Assembly: GCF_003477605.1 (NCBI RefSeq)
Contig: NZ_QUDR01000001.1
Coordinates: forward strand, 1 to 64,000
Reading direction: 5' to 3'
DNA length: 64,000 bases
DNA from: Clostridium sp. AF37-5
Lineage (GTDB): Bacteria; Bacillota; Clostridia; Lachnospirales; Lachnospiraceae
Of the stretch, positions 52,851-61,397 are shown piece after piece. The position numbers and the translations under genes were made by a program. Below the pieces are notes generated by a model. It searched no databases and was not told where the DNA came from. It saw nothing but the letters and a program-made list of their open reading frames with translations. The first letter of the stretch is position 1; each line of letters begins with the position of its first letter.

Positions 52851-53905
52851 AAATGAAAAACATTGTAAAAAAATATGGTGATTTTCTTGCTTCTGACCAT
52901 GTAAGTCTTGGTGTAGAAAAAGGAAAGTTAGTTGCCTTGTTAGGACCATCCGGCAGCGGAAAGACGACCTTGTTGCGGATGATTGCAGGACTTGAGAATC
53001 CGAATGAAGGAGATATTTACATCGATGGCAAGCGGGTGAATGATGTACCGGCTGCTAAGCGTGGGATTGGTTTTGTCTTTCAGAATTATGCATTGTTTCG
53101 TTATATGACGGTATACGATAATGTGGCATTTGGACTGGTACTTCAGAAGATGCCGAAAAAGCAGATTAAGGAACGGGTTACGGAATTGTTGGCGATGACC
53201 GGTTTGTCAGGGATGGAAAAACGGTATCCGAATCAGTTGTCCGGCGGACAGAGACAAAGAGTTGCGTTTGCGAGAGCGCTAGCACCAAATCCAAGAGTTC
53301 TCTTACTGGATGAGCCGTTTGCTGCGATTGATGCGAAAGTGCGTACCGAACTTCGCTCGTGGTTGAAGGAGATGGTCGTAAAACTTGGTATTACAAGTAT
53401 TTTTGTCACCCATGACCAGGAGGAAGCGGTCGAGGTTGCAGACGAAATCATTATTACCAATCATGGAACGATTGAGCAGATGGGAACGCCGGTTGAAATT
53501 TATAAAAGTCCGGCAACTCCGTTTGTGGCGAGATTTATCGGCAGGTCTTCGGTTGTTGAGGATTACGATAAATTAAAAGGTTTCGAGCGGATTGAACATG
53601 CCAATCAGGCGGTCATTCGTCCGGAATTTGTGAAAATCTCAAAGAGTGGAAAACTGGACCAATATATCAGTGCCGCTGAAACCGGTGTGGTAACGGATGT
53701 CGTGTTCCGAGGAAACCGAATGGATGTTACCGTGGACATCAATGGTATTTTGGTTGTTGGAGAACGTTCTTTGGAAAAAGATTTTGTTTTGGTTGGCGAG
53801 ACGGTTCATGTATTGATTTACCGATTATATATCTTTGATTCGACGCAGACTTATTTGATGGAAAATAAAGAGATGCAGGAAAGAGAAGATGTATTTTACA
53901 TTTAA
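52841..53905 (+). CDS. cysA: Sulfate ABC transporter ATP-binding protein
   Basis: The 354-residue ATPase has Walker A GPSGSGKT, the Q-loop VFQNYALF, the signature LSGGQRQRVAF, Walker B VLLLDEPF and the H-loop VTHDQEE. A C-terminal TOBE-like regulatory domain extends from about residue 240. It energises sulfate import with the two permeases and the binding lipoprotein encoded just upstream. Confidence 0.94.
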   Translation: MYVEMKNIVKKYGDFLASDHVSLGVEKGKLVALLGPSGSGKTTLLRMIAGLENPNEGDIYIDGKRVNDVPAAKRGIGFVFQNYALFRYMTVYDNVAFGLVLQKMPKKQIKERVTELLAMTGLSGMEKRYPNQLSGGQRQRVAFARALAPNPRVLLLDEPFAAIDAKVRTELRSWLKEMVVKLGITSIFVTHDQEEAVEVADEIIITNHGTIEQMGTPVEIYKSPATPFVARFIGRSSVVEDYDKLKGFERIEHANQAVIRPEFVKISKSGKLDQYISAAETGVVTDVVFRGNRMDVTVDINGILVVGERSLEKDFVLVGETVHVLIYRLYIFDSTQTYLMENKEMQEREDVFYI

Positions 53906-53920
53906 CGGGGAGGATACACC

Positions 53921-55639
53921 ATGCAGATTGAGAACAAAAAGATATTGCATACGGACATTCTTATCATTGGCGGCGGAACGGCAGGGTGCTATGCGGCACT
54001 TACGATTCGTGAACAGTCCGATTATTCGATTGTCATTGCGGAAAAAGCAAATATCAAACGAAGCGGCTGTTTAGCGGCCGGCGTTAATGCCATTAATGCT
54101 TACATTGTGGATGGAAGAAAACCGGAAGATTATGTGGAGTATGCGAAAAAAGATGCGGACGGCATTGTAAGAGAAGATTTGCTGATGACGATGTCCGAAG
54201 GATTAAACCGTGTGACACATAAAATGGAAAACTTAGGACTTGTTATTTTAAAAGATGAAAATGGAAACTATGTTGCCAGAGGAAACCGCAACATAAAAAT
54301 AAATGGAGAAAATATGAAGCCGCTTTTGGCAAAGGCGGTAGAAAAGTTAGAGGATGTCACAATTTTAAACCGGATTAATATTACCGATTACATTGTGGAG
54401 GAGAATGAAATCAAAGGAGCTTTCGGCTTTTCGATTGAAGAAGGTACCGCCTATGAGATAAGGGCAAAGAAGGTGCTCTGTGCGACCGGCGGTGCGGCAG
54501 GTTTGTACCGGCCGAATAATCTGGGATTTTCCCGCCACAAAATGTGGTATCCGCCGTTTAATACCGGAGCCGGTTATGCGATGGGGATTCGTGCCGGAGC
54601 AGAAATGACAACATTTGAAATGCGTTTTATCGCACTTCGCTGTAAAGATACAATTGCACCGACCGGAACGATTGCTCAGGGCGTTGGTGCGAAGCAGGTG
54701 AATGCCAAAGGAGAAGTATACGAAGATAAATACGGTCTGACAACATCGGAGCGTGTCTACGGCACGGTGATGGAAAATTTAGAGGGGCGCGGACCTTGTT
54801 ATCTGAGAACAGAGGGCATTACCGCAGAGCAGGATGAGTCGCTGAAAAAAGCGTACTTAAACATGGCACCAAGCCAGACACTCAAATGGCTTGAATCGGG
54901 TAAAAATCCGAGTGAGCAGAATGTCGAAATCGAGGGCACTGAGCCTTATATCGTCGGTGGCCATACAGCGAGCGGCTACTGGGTTGATACCGACAGAGAG
55001 ACTACGATTCATGGTTTGTTTGCCGCAGGAGATGTGGCAGGCGGATGTCCGCAGAAATATGTGACCGGTGCGATGGTTGAAGGTGAAATCGCAGCCAAGA
55101 AAATAGTTTCTCAATTGAATGAGGAAAGAGATAAAGAGAAGGCATCTGATGAGAGTGCAGAGAAAAAAGCTCTCGATGCAAAGATTACGGAGTACAACCG
55201 CTATTTATCAAATGAAGGCGGTATGTATGAGACGGAAGCACTGGAAGAGGCAATGCAGAAGGTAATGGATGAGTATGCCGGAGGTATTTCTACTCATTAT
55301 CAATTCAATGAAAAACAGCTTGCGCTTGCGAAAGAAAAGATTGAAAAGATAGAAAAACTTGCTGAAAATGTAAACGCCGGTGATATGCATGAGTTGATGT
55401 TTGTGTATGAATTGAAAGAACGTCTTACCGTGTGCAAATCGGTAATTGCTCATCTTTTTGCAAGAAAAGAGACAAGATGGCACAGTTTTGATGAAAATTT
55501 AGATTATCCTAAAAAGAGCGGTGACTGGTTAAAGTATGTTAATTCCAAAATGGAAGATGGCAAAATCACCGTATTTACCCGTAAATTAGTTGGAAGGGAG
55601 GAGCATTATGAGCATCACGATGAATCAGGCGCTCTGTAA
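53921..55639 (+). CDS. aprA: Adenylylsulfate reductase alpha subunit (AprA-like)
   Basis: The 572-residue FAD protein of the fumarate reductase/AprA family has dinucleotide-binding IIGGGTAGCYAAL, then KRSGCLAAGVNAINAY, TGGAAGLYRPN and FEMRFIALRCKDTIAPTG. The last is the AprA-type substrate block. It reduces APS to sulfite and AMP with the ferredoxin-like subunit encoded next. It is shorter than dissimilatory AprA (about 650). The setting with transport, CysDN and MetY indicates an assimilatory role. The gene overlaps aprB by 32 bases. Confidence 0.88.
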   Translation: MQIENKKILHTDILIIGGGTAGCYAALTIREQSDYSIVIAEKANIKRSGCLAAGVNAINAYIVDGRKPEDYVEYAKKDADGIVREDLLMTMSEGLNRVTHKMENLGLVILKDENGNYVARGNRNIKINGENMKPLLAKAVEKLEDVTILNRINITDYIVEENEIKGAFGFSIEEGTAYEIRAKKVLCATGGAAGLYRPNNLGFSRHKMWYPPFNTGAGYAMGIRAGAEMTTFEMRFIALRCKDTIAPTGTIAQGVGAKQVNAKGEVYEDKYGLTTSERVYGTVMENLEGRGPCYLRTEGITAEQDESLKKAYLNMAPSQTLKWLESGKNPSEQNVEIEGTEPYIVGGHTASGYWVDTDRETTIHGLFAAGDVAGGCPQKYVTGAMVEGEIAAKKIVSQLNEERDKEKASDESAEKKALDAKITEYNRYLSNEGGMYETEALEEAMQKVMDEYAGGISTHYQFNEKQLALAKEKIEKIEKLAENVNAGDMHELMFVYELKERLTVCKSVIAHLFARKETRWHSFDENLDYPKKSGDWLKYVNSKMEDGKITVFTRKLVGREEHYEHHDESGAL

Positions 55640-55922
55640 AGGCTGTAAAGCCTGCGAGCAGGTATGTCCGGGAAGCCTTATTAAAATGAATGAGGCAGGG
55701 AAAGCCTATATCAAGTACCCGAAGGACTGCTGGGGATGTTCCTCTTGTGTGAAAGAATGTCACTTCGGTGCGATTTCCCTCTACTTAGGAGCCGATATCG
55801 GCGGTATGGGAAGCAAAATGACAGTCGACAAAAAAGGAGACAAGCTGTACTGGCAGATACACAGACAGGATGGCGAAACCGAGCAGATTGTTCTAAATAC
55901 GAAAGAGTCCAACAAATATTAA
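55608..55922 (+). CDS. aprB: Adenylylsulfate reductase beta subunit (AprB-like)
   Basis: The 104-residue ferredoxin-like subunit has two 4Fe-4S motifs: Cys10, 13, 16, 20 ([11 protein letters not shown]) and Cys41, 44, 47, 51 ([11 protein letters not shown]). A C-terminal tail wraps AprA in known structures, here shorter than in dissimilatory AprB. The ATG at 55608 follows GGGAGGAG inside the end of aprA. It passes electrons to the FAD of AprA. Confidence 0.88.
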   Translation: MSITMNQALCKGCKACEQVCPGSLIKMNEAGKAYIKYPKDCWGCSSCVKECHFGAISLYLGADIGGMGSKMTVDKKGDKLYWQIHRQDGETEQIVLNTKESNKY

Positions 55923-55951
55923 CGAGGAGAGAAGAAAGGAAGGAAAACGAT

Positions 55952-56851
55952 ATGAGTGAATTATCACATCTGGATGAACTGGAGGCAGAGGCAATTTATA
56001 TCATTCGCGAAGTTGCGGCGGAATGTGAAAAACCGGTTATGCTGTATTCGATTGGAAAAGACAGTTCGGTTATGTTACACCTGGCAATGAAAGCTTTTTA
56101 TCCGGAGAAACCGCCATTTCCGTTTTTGCACGTAAACACGACATGGAAATTTAAAGAAATGATTGAGTTCCGTGACAGAAGAGCGAAAGAACTTGGCATT
56201 GAAATGATTGAATATATCAATGAGGAAGGAGTAAAGCAGGGCATTAATCCATTTGATCATGGTTCTGCTTACACCGATATCATGAAGACACAGGCATTGA
56301 AACAGGCGCTTGATAAATATGGTTTTACCGCAGCATTTGGCGGCGGACGAAGAGATGAAGAAAAGTCCCGTGCGAAAGAGAGAATCTTTTCTTTTAGAAA
56401 TGAGCATCATGCCTGGGATCCGAAAAACCAGCGTCCGGAGATGTGGAAATTATATAATTCCCAGATTCAGAAACATCAGGAAGTGAGAGTGTTCCCACTT
56501 TCCAACTGGACAGAGACGGATATCTGGCAGTACATAAGACGGGAAAAAATTGAGATTCCTTCTTTGTATTTTGCAAAAGTCCGCCCGGTTGTTTACCGCG
56601 ATGGCAACATTATTATGGTGGATGATGACCGCATGAAATTACGTCCGGGTGAAAAAATTGAGCATAAGAGTGTACGTTTCCGTACATTGGGATGCTATCC
56701 TCTGACCGGAGGATGCGAGTCAACGGCGACTACATTGGATGAAATTATTGATGAGACACTTAGTGCCGTATCGTCAGAGAGAACAACACGAGTAATAGAT
56801 AATGAGGCAGCAGGAAGTATGGAAAGAAGAAAGAGAGAGGGGTATTTCTAA
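55952..56851 (+). CDS. cysD: Sulfate adenylyltransferase subunit 2
   Basis: The 299-residue subunit of ATP sulfurylase belongs to the PAPS-reductase-like PP-loop group ([16 protein letters not shown]). Downstream blocks are [30 protein letters not shown], and the C-terminal [12 protein letters not shown]. It forms APS from ATP and sulfate, driven by the GTPase subunit CysN. The ATG at 55952 follows AAAGGAAGG. CysN starts one base after its stop. Confidence 0.95.
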   Translation: MSELSHLDELEAEAIYIIREVAAECEKPVMLYSIGKDSSVMLHLAMKAFYPEKPPFPFLHVNTTWKFKEMIEFRDRRAKELGIEMIEYINEEGVKQGINPFDHGSAYTDIMKTQALKQALDKYGFTAAFGGGRRDEEKSRAKERIFSFRNEHHAWDPKNQRPEMWKLYNSQIQKHQEVRVFPLSNWTETDIWQYIRREKIEIPSLYFAKVRPVVYRDGNIIMVDDDRMKLRPGEKIEHKSVRFRTLGCYPLTGGCESTATTLDEIIDETLSAVSSERTTRVIDNEAAGSMERRKREGYF

Positions 56852-56852
56852 G

Positions 56853-58493
56853 ATGAGCGGATTATTAAAATTTATTACATGCGGAAGCGTGGACGACGGA
56901 AAATCAACCTTGATCGGTCATATCCTGTATGATTCAAAACTTCTTTATGCCGATCAGGAAAAAGCGTTGGAACTTGACAGTAAAGTCGGAAGCCGCGGCG
57001 GTGCGATTGATTATTCGCTCTTGCTTGACGGATTGATGGCAGAGAGAGAGCAGGGAATTACGATTGACGTGGCATACCGCTATTTTACGACAGATAAGAG
57101 AAGTTTTATTGTAGCAGATACGCCGGGTCATGAAGAGTATACAAGAAACATGGCAGTAGGTGCTTCCTTTGCGGATTTGGCAGTTATTTTGATTGATGCC
57201 ACACAGGGTGTTTTGATTCAGACAAGACGTCATGCGAGAATTTGTGCGTTGATGGGAATCAATTCGTTTGTATTTGCTGTTAATAAAATGGATTTGGTTG
57301 ATTACAGTAAAGAGCGTTTTGATGAAATCGAAAAACAGATTCAAGAACTTGCCGGTGAACTGAATCTTCAGACAATTCAGATTATTCCGGTTTCCGCAAC
57401 GGAAGGAGATAATGTAACAAAGAAATCCGATGCGATTGACTGGTATGAAGGACCGACTCTTCTTTCTTATTTGGAAGATGTGGATGTGGCAGAGGATTCT
57501 CATGAAAAAGGATTTTATATGCCGGTACAGCGTGTGTGCCGTCCAGACCATACCTTCCGTGGTTTTCAGGGACAGGTAGAAAATGGAAATATCCATGTGG
57601 GAGACGAGCTGACAACGCTGCCAAGCAATGAAAAGGCAAAAGTAAAAAGTATTTATGTTGGTGATAAGGATAGTAAAGAGGCGAAAAAAGGCCAGCCGGT
57701 TACCATTCAGTTAGACAGGGAAGTGGATGTTTCCCGCGGCTGTGTACTTACGGTAGATTCTGGTGTGAAAACGGCATCGACTCTGACTGCCACGATTTTG
57801 TGGATGGACGATGACGAATTGTTCCGTGGCAAAAACTTCTTCTTTAAACTCGGAACGAAAACAATTCCTTGTTCTGTGACAGAAATTTCTTATGCGGTAG
57901 ATGTTAATACCGGTGAGAAAAAGGATGTAAAAAATCTTGCTAAAAATGAGATTGCAAGCTGCAAAATTTCACTGGCAGACCGCATTGTCATCGATGAATT
58001 TAAGAATCATAAAACGATGGGTGAATTCATTTTGATTGACCGTGTGACGAATATGACTTCTGCCTGCGGTGTCGTGGAAGAAGTGCATGAGAAAGAGCAC
58101 AGTGTCTACGAAGGTCGTGTGGACCGAACTGTTCGTGCAGCAACCAATGGACAGAAGGCAATTACGGTTGAGTTTGTAAAAGATGACAAGAAGATAAACC
58201 GTGCGTTTGTGGAAGACGTCGAGAAAATTCTGAATCTGGATGGCAGACATACATATTTGTATGCCCCTGGAAAAAATGATGATATTGACTGTGTGATTAA
58301 ACATTTACATCGTGCCGGTATTGTTGTATTATTGTTAGTTGATAAAAAGCAGGCAGATACCATTCAGAATAAGAGTGAATCGTACTTAAGTAACTGGCTT
58401 GACGAGGGCGCAGATGCGAAGTGGGCAGCGGATTATATCCGTGAGCAGTCCGTCTTTTTGGGTAATGAAGCAAAACGCGGTGATTACATTTAG
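56853..58493 (+). CDS. cysN: Sulfate adenylyltransferase subunit 1, GTPase
   Basis: The 546-residue GTPase has G1 GSVDDGKST, G3 DTPGHEEYTRN and G4 NKMD, then two EF-Tu-like beta-barrel domains to about residue 430. About 110 further residues (from the region AFVEDVEKILNL, through HLHRAGIVVLLLVD, to the end) exceed the usual CysN. They occupy the position where APS kinase (CysC) is fused in CysNC proteins, but have no P-loop. They may be a degenerate CysC-like domain. The ATG at 56853 is preceded by AGAGAGGGG. Confidence 0.92.
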   Translation: MSGLLKFITCGSVDDGKSTLIGHILYDSKLLYADQEKALELDSKVGSRGGAIDYSLLLDGLMAEREQGITIDVAYRYFTTDKRSFIVADTPGHEEYTRNMAVGASFADLAVILIDATQGVLIQTRRHARICALMGINSFVFAVNKMDLVDYSKERFDEIEKQIQELAGELNLQTIQIIPVSATEGDNVTKKSDAIDWYEGPTLLSYLEDVDVAEDSHEKGFYMPVQRVCRPDHTFRGFQGQVENGNIHVGDELTTLPSNEKAKVKSIYVGDKDSKEAKKGQPVTIQLDREVDVSRGCVLTVDSGVKTASTLTATILWMDDDELFRGKNFFFKLGTKTIPCSVTEISYAVDVNTGEKKDVKNLAKNEIASCKISLADRIVIDEFKNHKTMGEFILIDRVTNMTSACGVVEEVHEKEHSVYEGRVDRTVRAATNGQKAITVEFVKDDKKINRAFVEDVEKILNLDGRHTYLYAPGKNDDIDCVIKHLHRAGIVVLLLVDKKQADTIQNKSESYLSNWLDEGADAKWAADYIREQSVFLGNEAKRGDYI

Positions 58494-58504
58494 AGGAGGA
58501 CGCC

Positions 58505-59725
58505 ATGAGATTTAATACAGCACTACTGCATCAGGTAGAAAAAGGGGATAAGGAGACCGGTGCTACACTGACTCCGATTTATCATTCCAGTGCTTTTTAC
58601 CAGTCTTCGGCAGAACAGCATGAAAAGTTGTTTCATAATAAAGCAAACGGATTTTCCTATACGAGAATTAATAATCCGACGATTTTAGCTTTTGAAAATG
58701 AAATGACAGCATTGGAAGGTGGAATTGCATCGGTTGCCTGTGCATCCGGTATGGCAGCGATTACGAATGCGCTGTTAAATGTTGTCCGTGCGGGCGAGGA
58801 AATTTTAGCGAGTACGAGTTTGTACGGCGGATCCATCGATGTGTTTCATGATTTTGAGGCATTTGGCATTAAAACAGTATTTGTGGATATTCACGATGAG
58901 CAGGCGGTGGAAGCCGCCATCAATGAAAAGACCCGCGTGATTTTCGCAGAGACGATTGGTAATCCAAAACTTGACGTTGTGGATATTGAGAAGTTAGCAG
59001 AGACAGCACACAAACATAATCTGCCACTTGTGATGGATAACACGGTAGCAACGGCATATTTAGTACGCCCGATTGAAAAAGGAGCGGACATTGTAGTCAA
59101 TTCGACCTCGAAATACATCAATGCCAACAGTGATGCTATCAGTGGTGTGATTACCGACAGCGGTGCTTTTCGCTGGGACAAGGAGAAATATCCGGGCATG
59201 GCAGAGTATGCGAAGTTTGGCAAATTTGCTTTCACGGCGAAACTGCGAAACGGTCTGTTCCGTAATACGGGAGCCTGTTTGTCTCCACAGACAGCGTTTT
59301 ATAATCTCTTAGGTATGGAAACTCTGGGTCTGCGCATGGAGCGGGCCTGCGATAATGCGAAAAAACTGGCTGAATTTTTAAATACGTATCCGGATGTAAC
59401 AGTGAATTATCCGGGACTTAGTGACAGTTTATGGCATGCACAGGCAGAGAAAGTTCTGCAAAATGGATATGGAGCAATTCTTACAATTCGAGTTGGCTCC
59501 AAAGAGCGTGCGTTTGGTTTGATTAACACATTGACAATACCGAAAATAGTGTCGAATATTGGCGATACGAAAACGTTAATCATTCATCCGGAATCAACGC
59601 TGAATGCACACAGTACACAAAAAGAAAAAGAAGAAGCGGGTGTTTTTGATGATTTGATTCGCATTAGTGTTGGAATTGAAGATGTGGAAGATTTAATCGA
59701 AGATTTTAAGCACGCACTCAAGTAG
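58505..59725 (+). CDS. metY: O-acetylhomoserine sulfhydrylase
   Basis: The 406-residue PLP enzyme of the Cys/Met metabolism family carries the PLP Lys203 in VNSTSKYINANSD. The glycine/Ser block is ACASGMAAITNALLN, and the C-terminal arginine region is TLIIHPESTLNAH. It replaces the acetyl group of O-acetylhomoserine by sulfide. In the Wolinella pathway, MetY accepts the thiocarboxylate of a carrier protein instead, giving carrier-bound homocysteine. The genes for such a carrier, its activating enzyme and its peptidase follow in the same operon. Confidence 0.93.
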   Translation: MRFNTALLHQVEKGDKETGATLTPIYHSSAFYQSSAEQHEKLFHNKANGFSYTRINNPTILAFENEMTALEGGIASVACASGMAAITNALLNVVRAGEEILASTSLYGGSIDVFHDFEAFGIKTVFVDIHDEQAVEAAINEKTRVIFAETIGNPKLDVVDIEKLAETAHKHNLPLVMDNTVATAYLVRPIEKGADIVVNSTSKYINANSDAISGVITDSGAFRWDKEKYPGMAEYAKFGKFAFTAKLRNGLFRNTGACLSPQTAFYNLLGMETLGLRMERACDNAKKLAEFLNTYPDVTVNYPGLSDSLWHAQAEKVLQNGYGAILTIRVGSKERAFGLINTLTIPKIVSNIGDTKTLIIHPESTLNAHSTQKEKEEAGVFDDLIRISVGIEDVEDLIEDFKHALK

Positions 59726-59746
59726 AAAGAGCAGGAGGATAAGAAA

Positions 59747-60607
59747 ATGGCAGTAGACTACAGTACACTGAAAAAGGGCGGATTTATGCGCCAGAAACAA
59801 AAAAATTGTTTTTCTCTTCGATTGGCAGTCGTAGGAGGAAACTTAACCGCAGAGAATTTGAAGACAATTGCGGAAGTAGCAGACAAATATGGAGATGGAC
59901 ATGTTCACCTGACTTCCCGTCAGAGCGTGGAAATTCCATTTATCAAATTAGATGATATTGATGCCGTAAAAGAAGATTTGGCAAAAGGTGGCTGTAAGCC
60001 GGGTGTGTGCGGACCACGTGTTCGTACGATTACTTCCTGTCAGGGAAATCAGATTTGTCCAAGCGGCAACATTGACACATATGATATTGCAAAAAAACTG
60101 GATGAGAGATATTTCGCCAGAGAACTTCCACATAAGTTCAAATTTGGTGTAACCGGATGTCAGAACAACTGCTTAAAAGCAGAGGAAAATGATGTTGGTA
60201 TCAAGGGCGCAACGAAAGTGCAGTGGAAAGAAGATGCCTGCATTTCCTGCGGTGTCTGTGTTAAGGCATGCCGTACCGGTGCGATTACTCTTGAGGATAA
60301 TAAAATTAAAGTGGATGAGAGTAAATGTAATTACTGTGGACGCTGTGTGAAAGCCTGTCCGACGGATGCATGGGATGCAAAAAGCGGTTATCTCGTATCG
60401 TTTGGCGGATTGTTTGGTAACCGAATTTACAAGGGCGAGGAAATTTTGCCGGTGATTGAATCTGAGGAAGATTTGTTCCGTGTAACGGACGCAGCAATTC
60501 AGTTTTTTGATGATAACGCAAATCCAAGCGAACGTTTCCGATTCACAATCGAGAGAGTTGGCGAAGATAAATTTATAGAAAAGATGAAGGAGGCATATCA
60601 TGGCTGA
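59747..60607 (+). CDS. sir: Small siroheme-type sulfite reductase
   Basis: The 286-residue reductase has the siroheme/4Fe-4S ligand set Cys98-x5-Cys104 and Cys138-x3-Cys142 (TSCQGNQICPSG and TGCQNNCLKAE). A two-cluster ferredoxin domain is inserted behind it (CISCGVCVKAC and CNYCGRCVKAC). It is a short, single-subunit type without the duplicated halves of assimilatory CysI. It should reduce sulfite to sulfide using ferredoxin. It overlaps the TusA-like gene by eight bases. Siroheme supply is represented by the precorrin-2 dehydrogenase at 62693. Confidence 0.9.
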   Translation: MAVDYSTLKKGGFMRQKQKNCFSLRLAVVGGNLTAENLKTIAEVADKYGDGHVHLTSRQSVEIPFIKLDDIDAVKEDLAKGGCKPGVCGPRVRTITSCQGNQICPSGNIDTYDIAKKLDERYFARELPHKFKFGVTGCQNNCLKAEENDVGIKGATKVQWKEDACISCGVCVKACRTGAITLEDNKIKVDESKCNYCGRCVKACPTDAWDAKSGYLVSFGGLFGNRIYKGEEILPVIESEEDLFRVTDAAIQFFDDNANPSERFRFTIERVGEDKFIEKMKEAYHG

Positions 60608-60845
60608 GTTTGAAGTAGATGAAAGAGTAGATATTACGGATGTTGTCTGCCCGATGACATTTGTAAAGGCAAAAGTGGCAATGGAAGAGTTGGAAATCGG
60701 ACAGGTGTTAGCGGTTACGATGAATGATGGAGAACCGGTTCAGAATGTGCCAAGAAGTTTTAAGGAAGAAGGACAGCAGGTTCTGAAATTGATTGACAAT
60801 GAAAATGGCACCTATGATTTGATTGTTAAAAAGGTAGAAGAATAG
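60600..60845 (+). CDS. TusA/SirA-like sulfur relay protein
   Basis: The 81-residue protein matches TusA-family proteins, with the active Cys17 in VVCPMTFVKAKVAMEEL. TusA members carry persulfide sulfur. In this cluster it may guide sulfide or persulfide from the sulfite reductase to the carrier protein. It differs from the canonical CPxP motif in having CPMT. Confidence 0.87.
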   Translation: MAEFEVDERVDITDVVCPMTFVKAKVAMEELEIGQVLAVTMNDGEPVQNVPRSFKEEGQQVLKLIDNENGTYDLIVKKVEE

Positions 60846-60855
60846 GAGGCAGGAC

Positions 60856-61173
60856 ATGGCAAAGCGAGTGAATGCAGAAGAGTTTGAAGCCGAAGTTCTT
60901 AAGGCGTCTCTTCCGGTTATCGTTGAATTTTATTCGGATAGCTGTATTCCATGTAAACAATTATCGCCGGTTTTAGGCGGAATTGAAGATGACTATGAGG
61001 ATAAACTTATCGTCGTCAAAGTAAATGTGAATTTTGATGCCGAACTGGCACAAAAATATGAAGTAGCAGCTTCCCCAACCCTTTTGTTTTTCAAAGAGGG
61101 AAAAGAAGTAAACCGAATCCGAGGTCTTGTAAAGCGGAAAGAGTTAGAAGAAGCTGTAGAGGAAGTTTTATAA
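60856..61173 (+). CDS. Thioredoxin
   Basis: The 105-residue protein has a thioredoxin fold with the active site Cys30-Ile-Pro-Cys33 (SDSCIPCKQL) and the cis-Pro in AASPTLLFF. The CIPC centre differs from the common CGPC, which suggests a dedicated partner. The position between the TusA-like and carrier genes points to reduction within the sulfate/sulfite pathway. Confidence 0.9.
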   Translation: MAKRVNAEEFEAEVLKASLPVIVEFYSDSCIPCKQLSPVLGGIEDDYEDKLIVVKVNVNFDAELAQKYEVAASPTLLFFKEGKEVNRIRGLVKRKELEEAVEEVL

Positions 61174-61187
61174 AGGAGGATATGAAA

Positions 61188-61397
61188 ATGGTAGTAACCG
61201 TAGCTGGAGAAAAGAAAACATACGATGAGGGTTTGACAATCGCAAAACTCATTGAGGTTGAGAAAGTGGAAAACCCGGATTATGTAACCGTAACAGTGAA
61301 CGATGAATTTGTGGAAAGCACAGATTTTGCTACAACGGCACTCAAAGAAAATGATGTCGTAGAATTTCTTTATTTCATGGGAGGAGGCGCAAATTAA
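61188..61397 (+). CDS. hcyS: ThiS-like sulfur carrier protein (HcyS-like)
   Basis: The 69-residue ubiquitin-fold protein of the ThiS/MoaD group ends in Gly65-Gly66-Gly67-Ala68-Asn69. Mature sulfur carriers end in Gly-Gly. HcyS of Wolinella is made with one extra Ala that the JAMM peptidase HcyD removes; here two residues follow the glycines. The ATG at 61188 (AGGAGG eight bases before) is better placed than the ATG at 61182. The GGAGGAGG codons of the Gly tail also form the ribosome site of the next gene, whose ATG overlaps the stop. No thiazole synthesis genes are nearby, so a thiamine role is unlikely. Confidence 0.88.
   Translation: MVVTVAGEKKTYDEGLTIAKLIEVEKVENPDYVTVTVNDEFVESTDFATTALKENDVVEFLYFMGGGAN

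Noticed and set aside
53921..55922. AprAB as evidence for a sulfate-respiring organism
   Set aside because: No Qmo, Dsr or cytochrome genes are present, and the neighbours are transport, CysDN, MetY and CysK, so assimilation is the better reading.
58143..58493. Functional APS kinase fused to CysN
   Set aside because: No GxxGxGKS/T loop is present in the extension.
61188..61397. ThiS of thiamine synthesis
   Set aside because: No thiG, thiH or thiC nearby. The tail extends beyond Gly-Gly, and a JAMM peptidase and MetY are in the operon, which fits the HcyS type.
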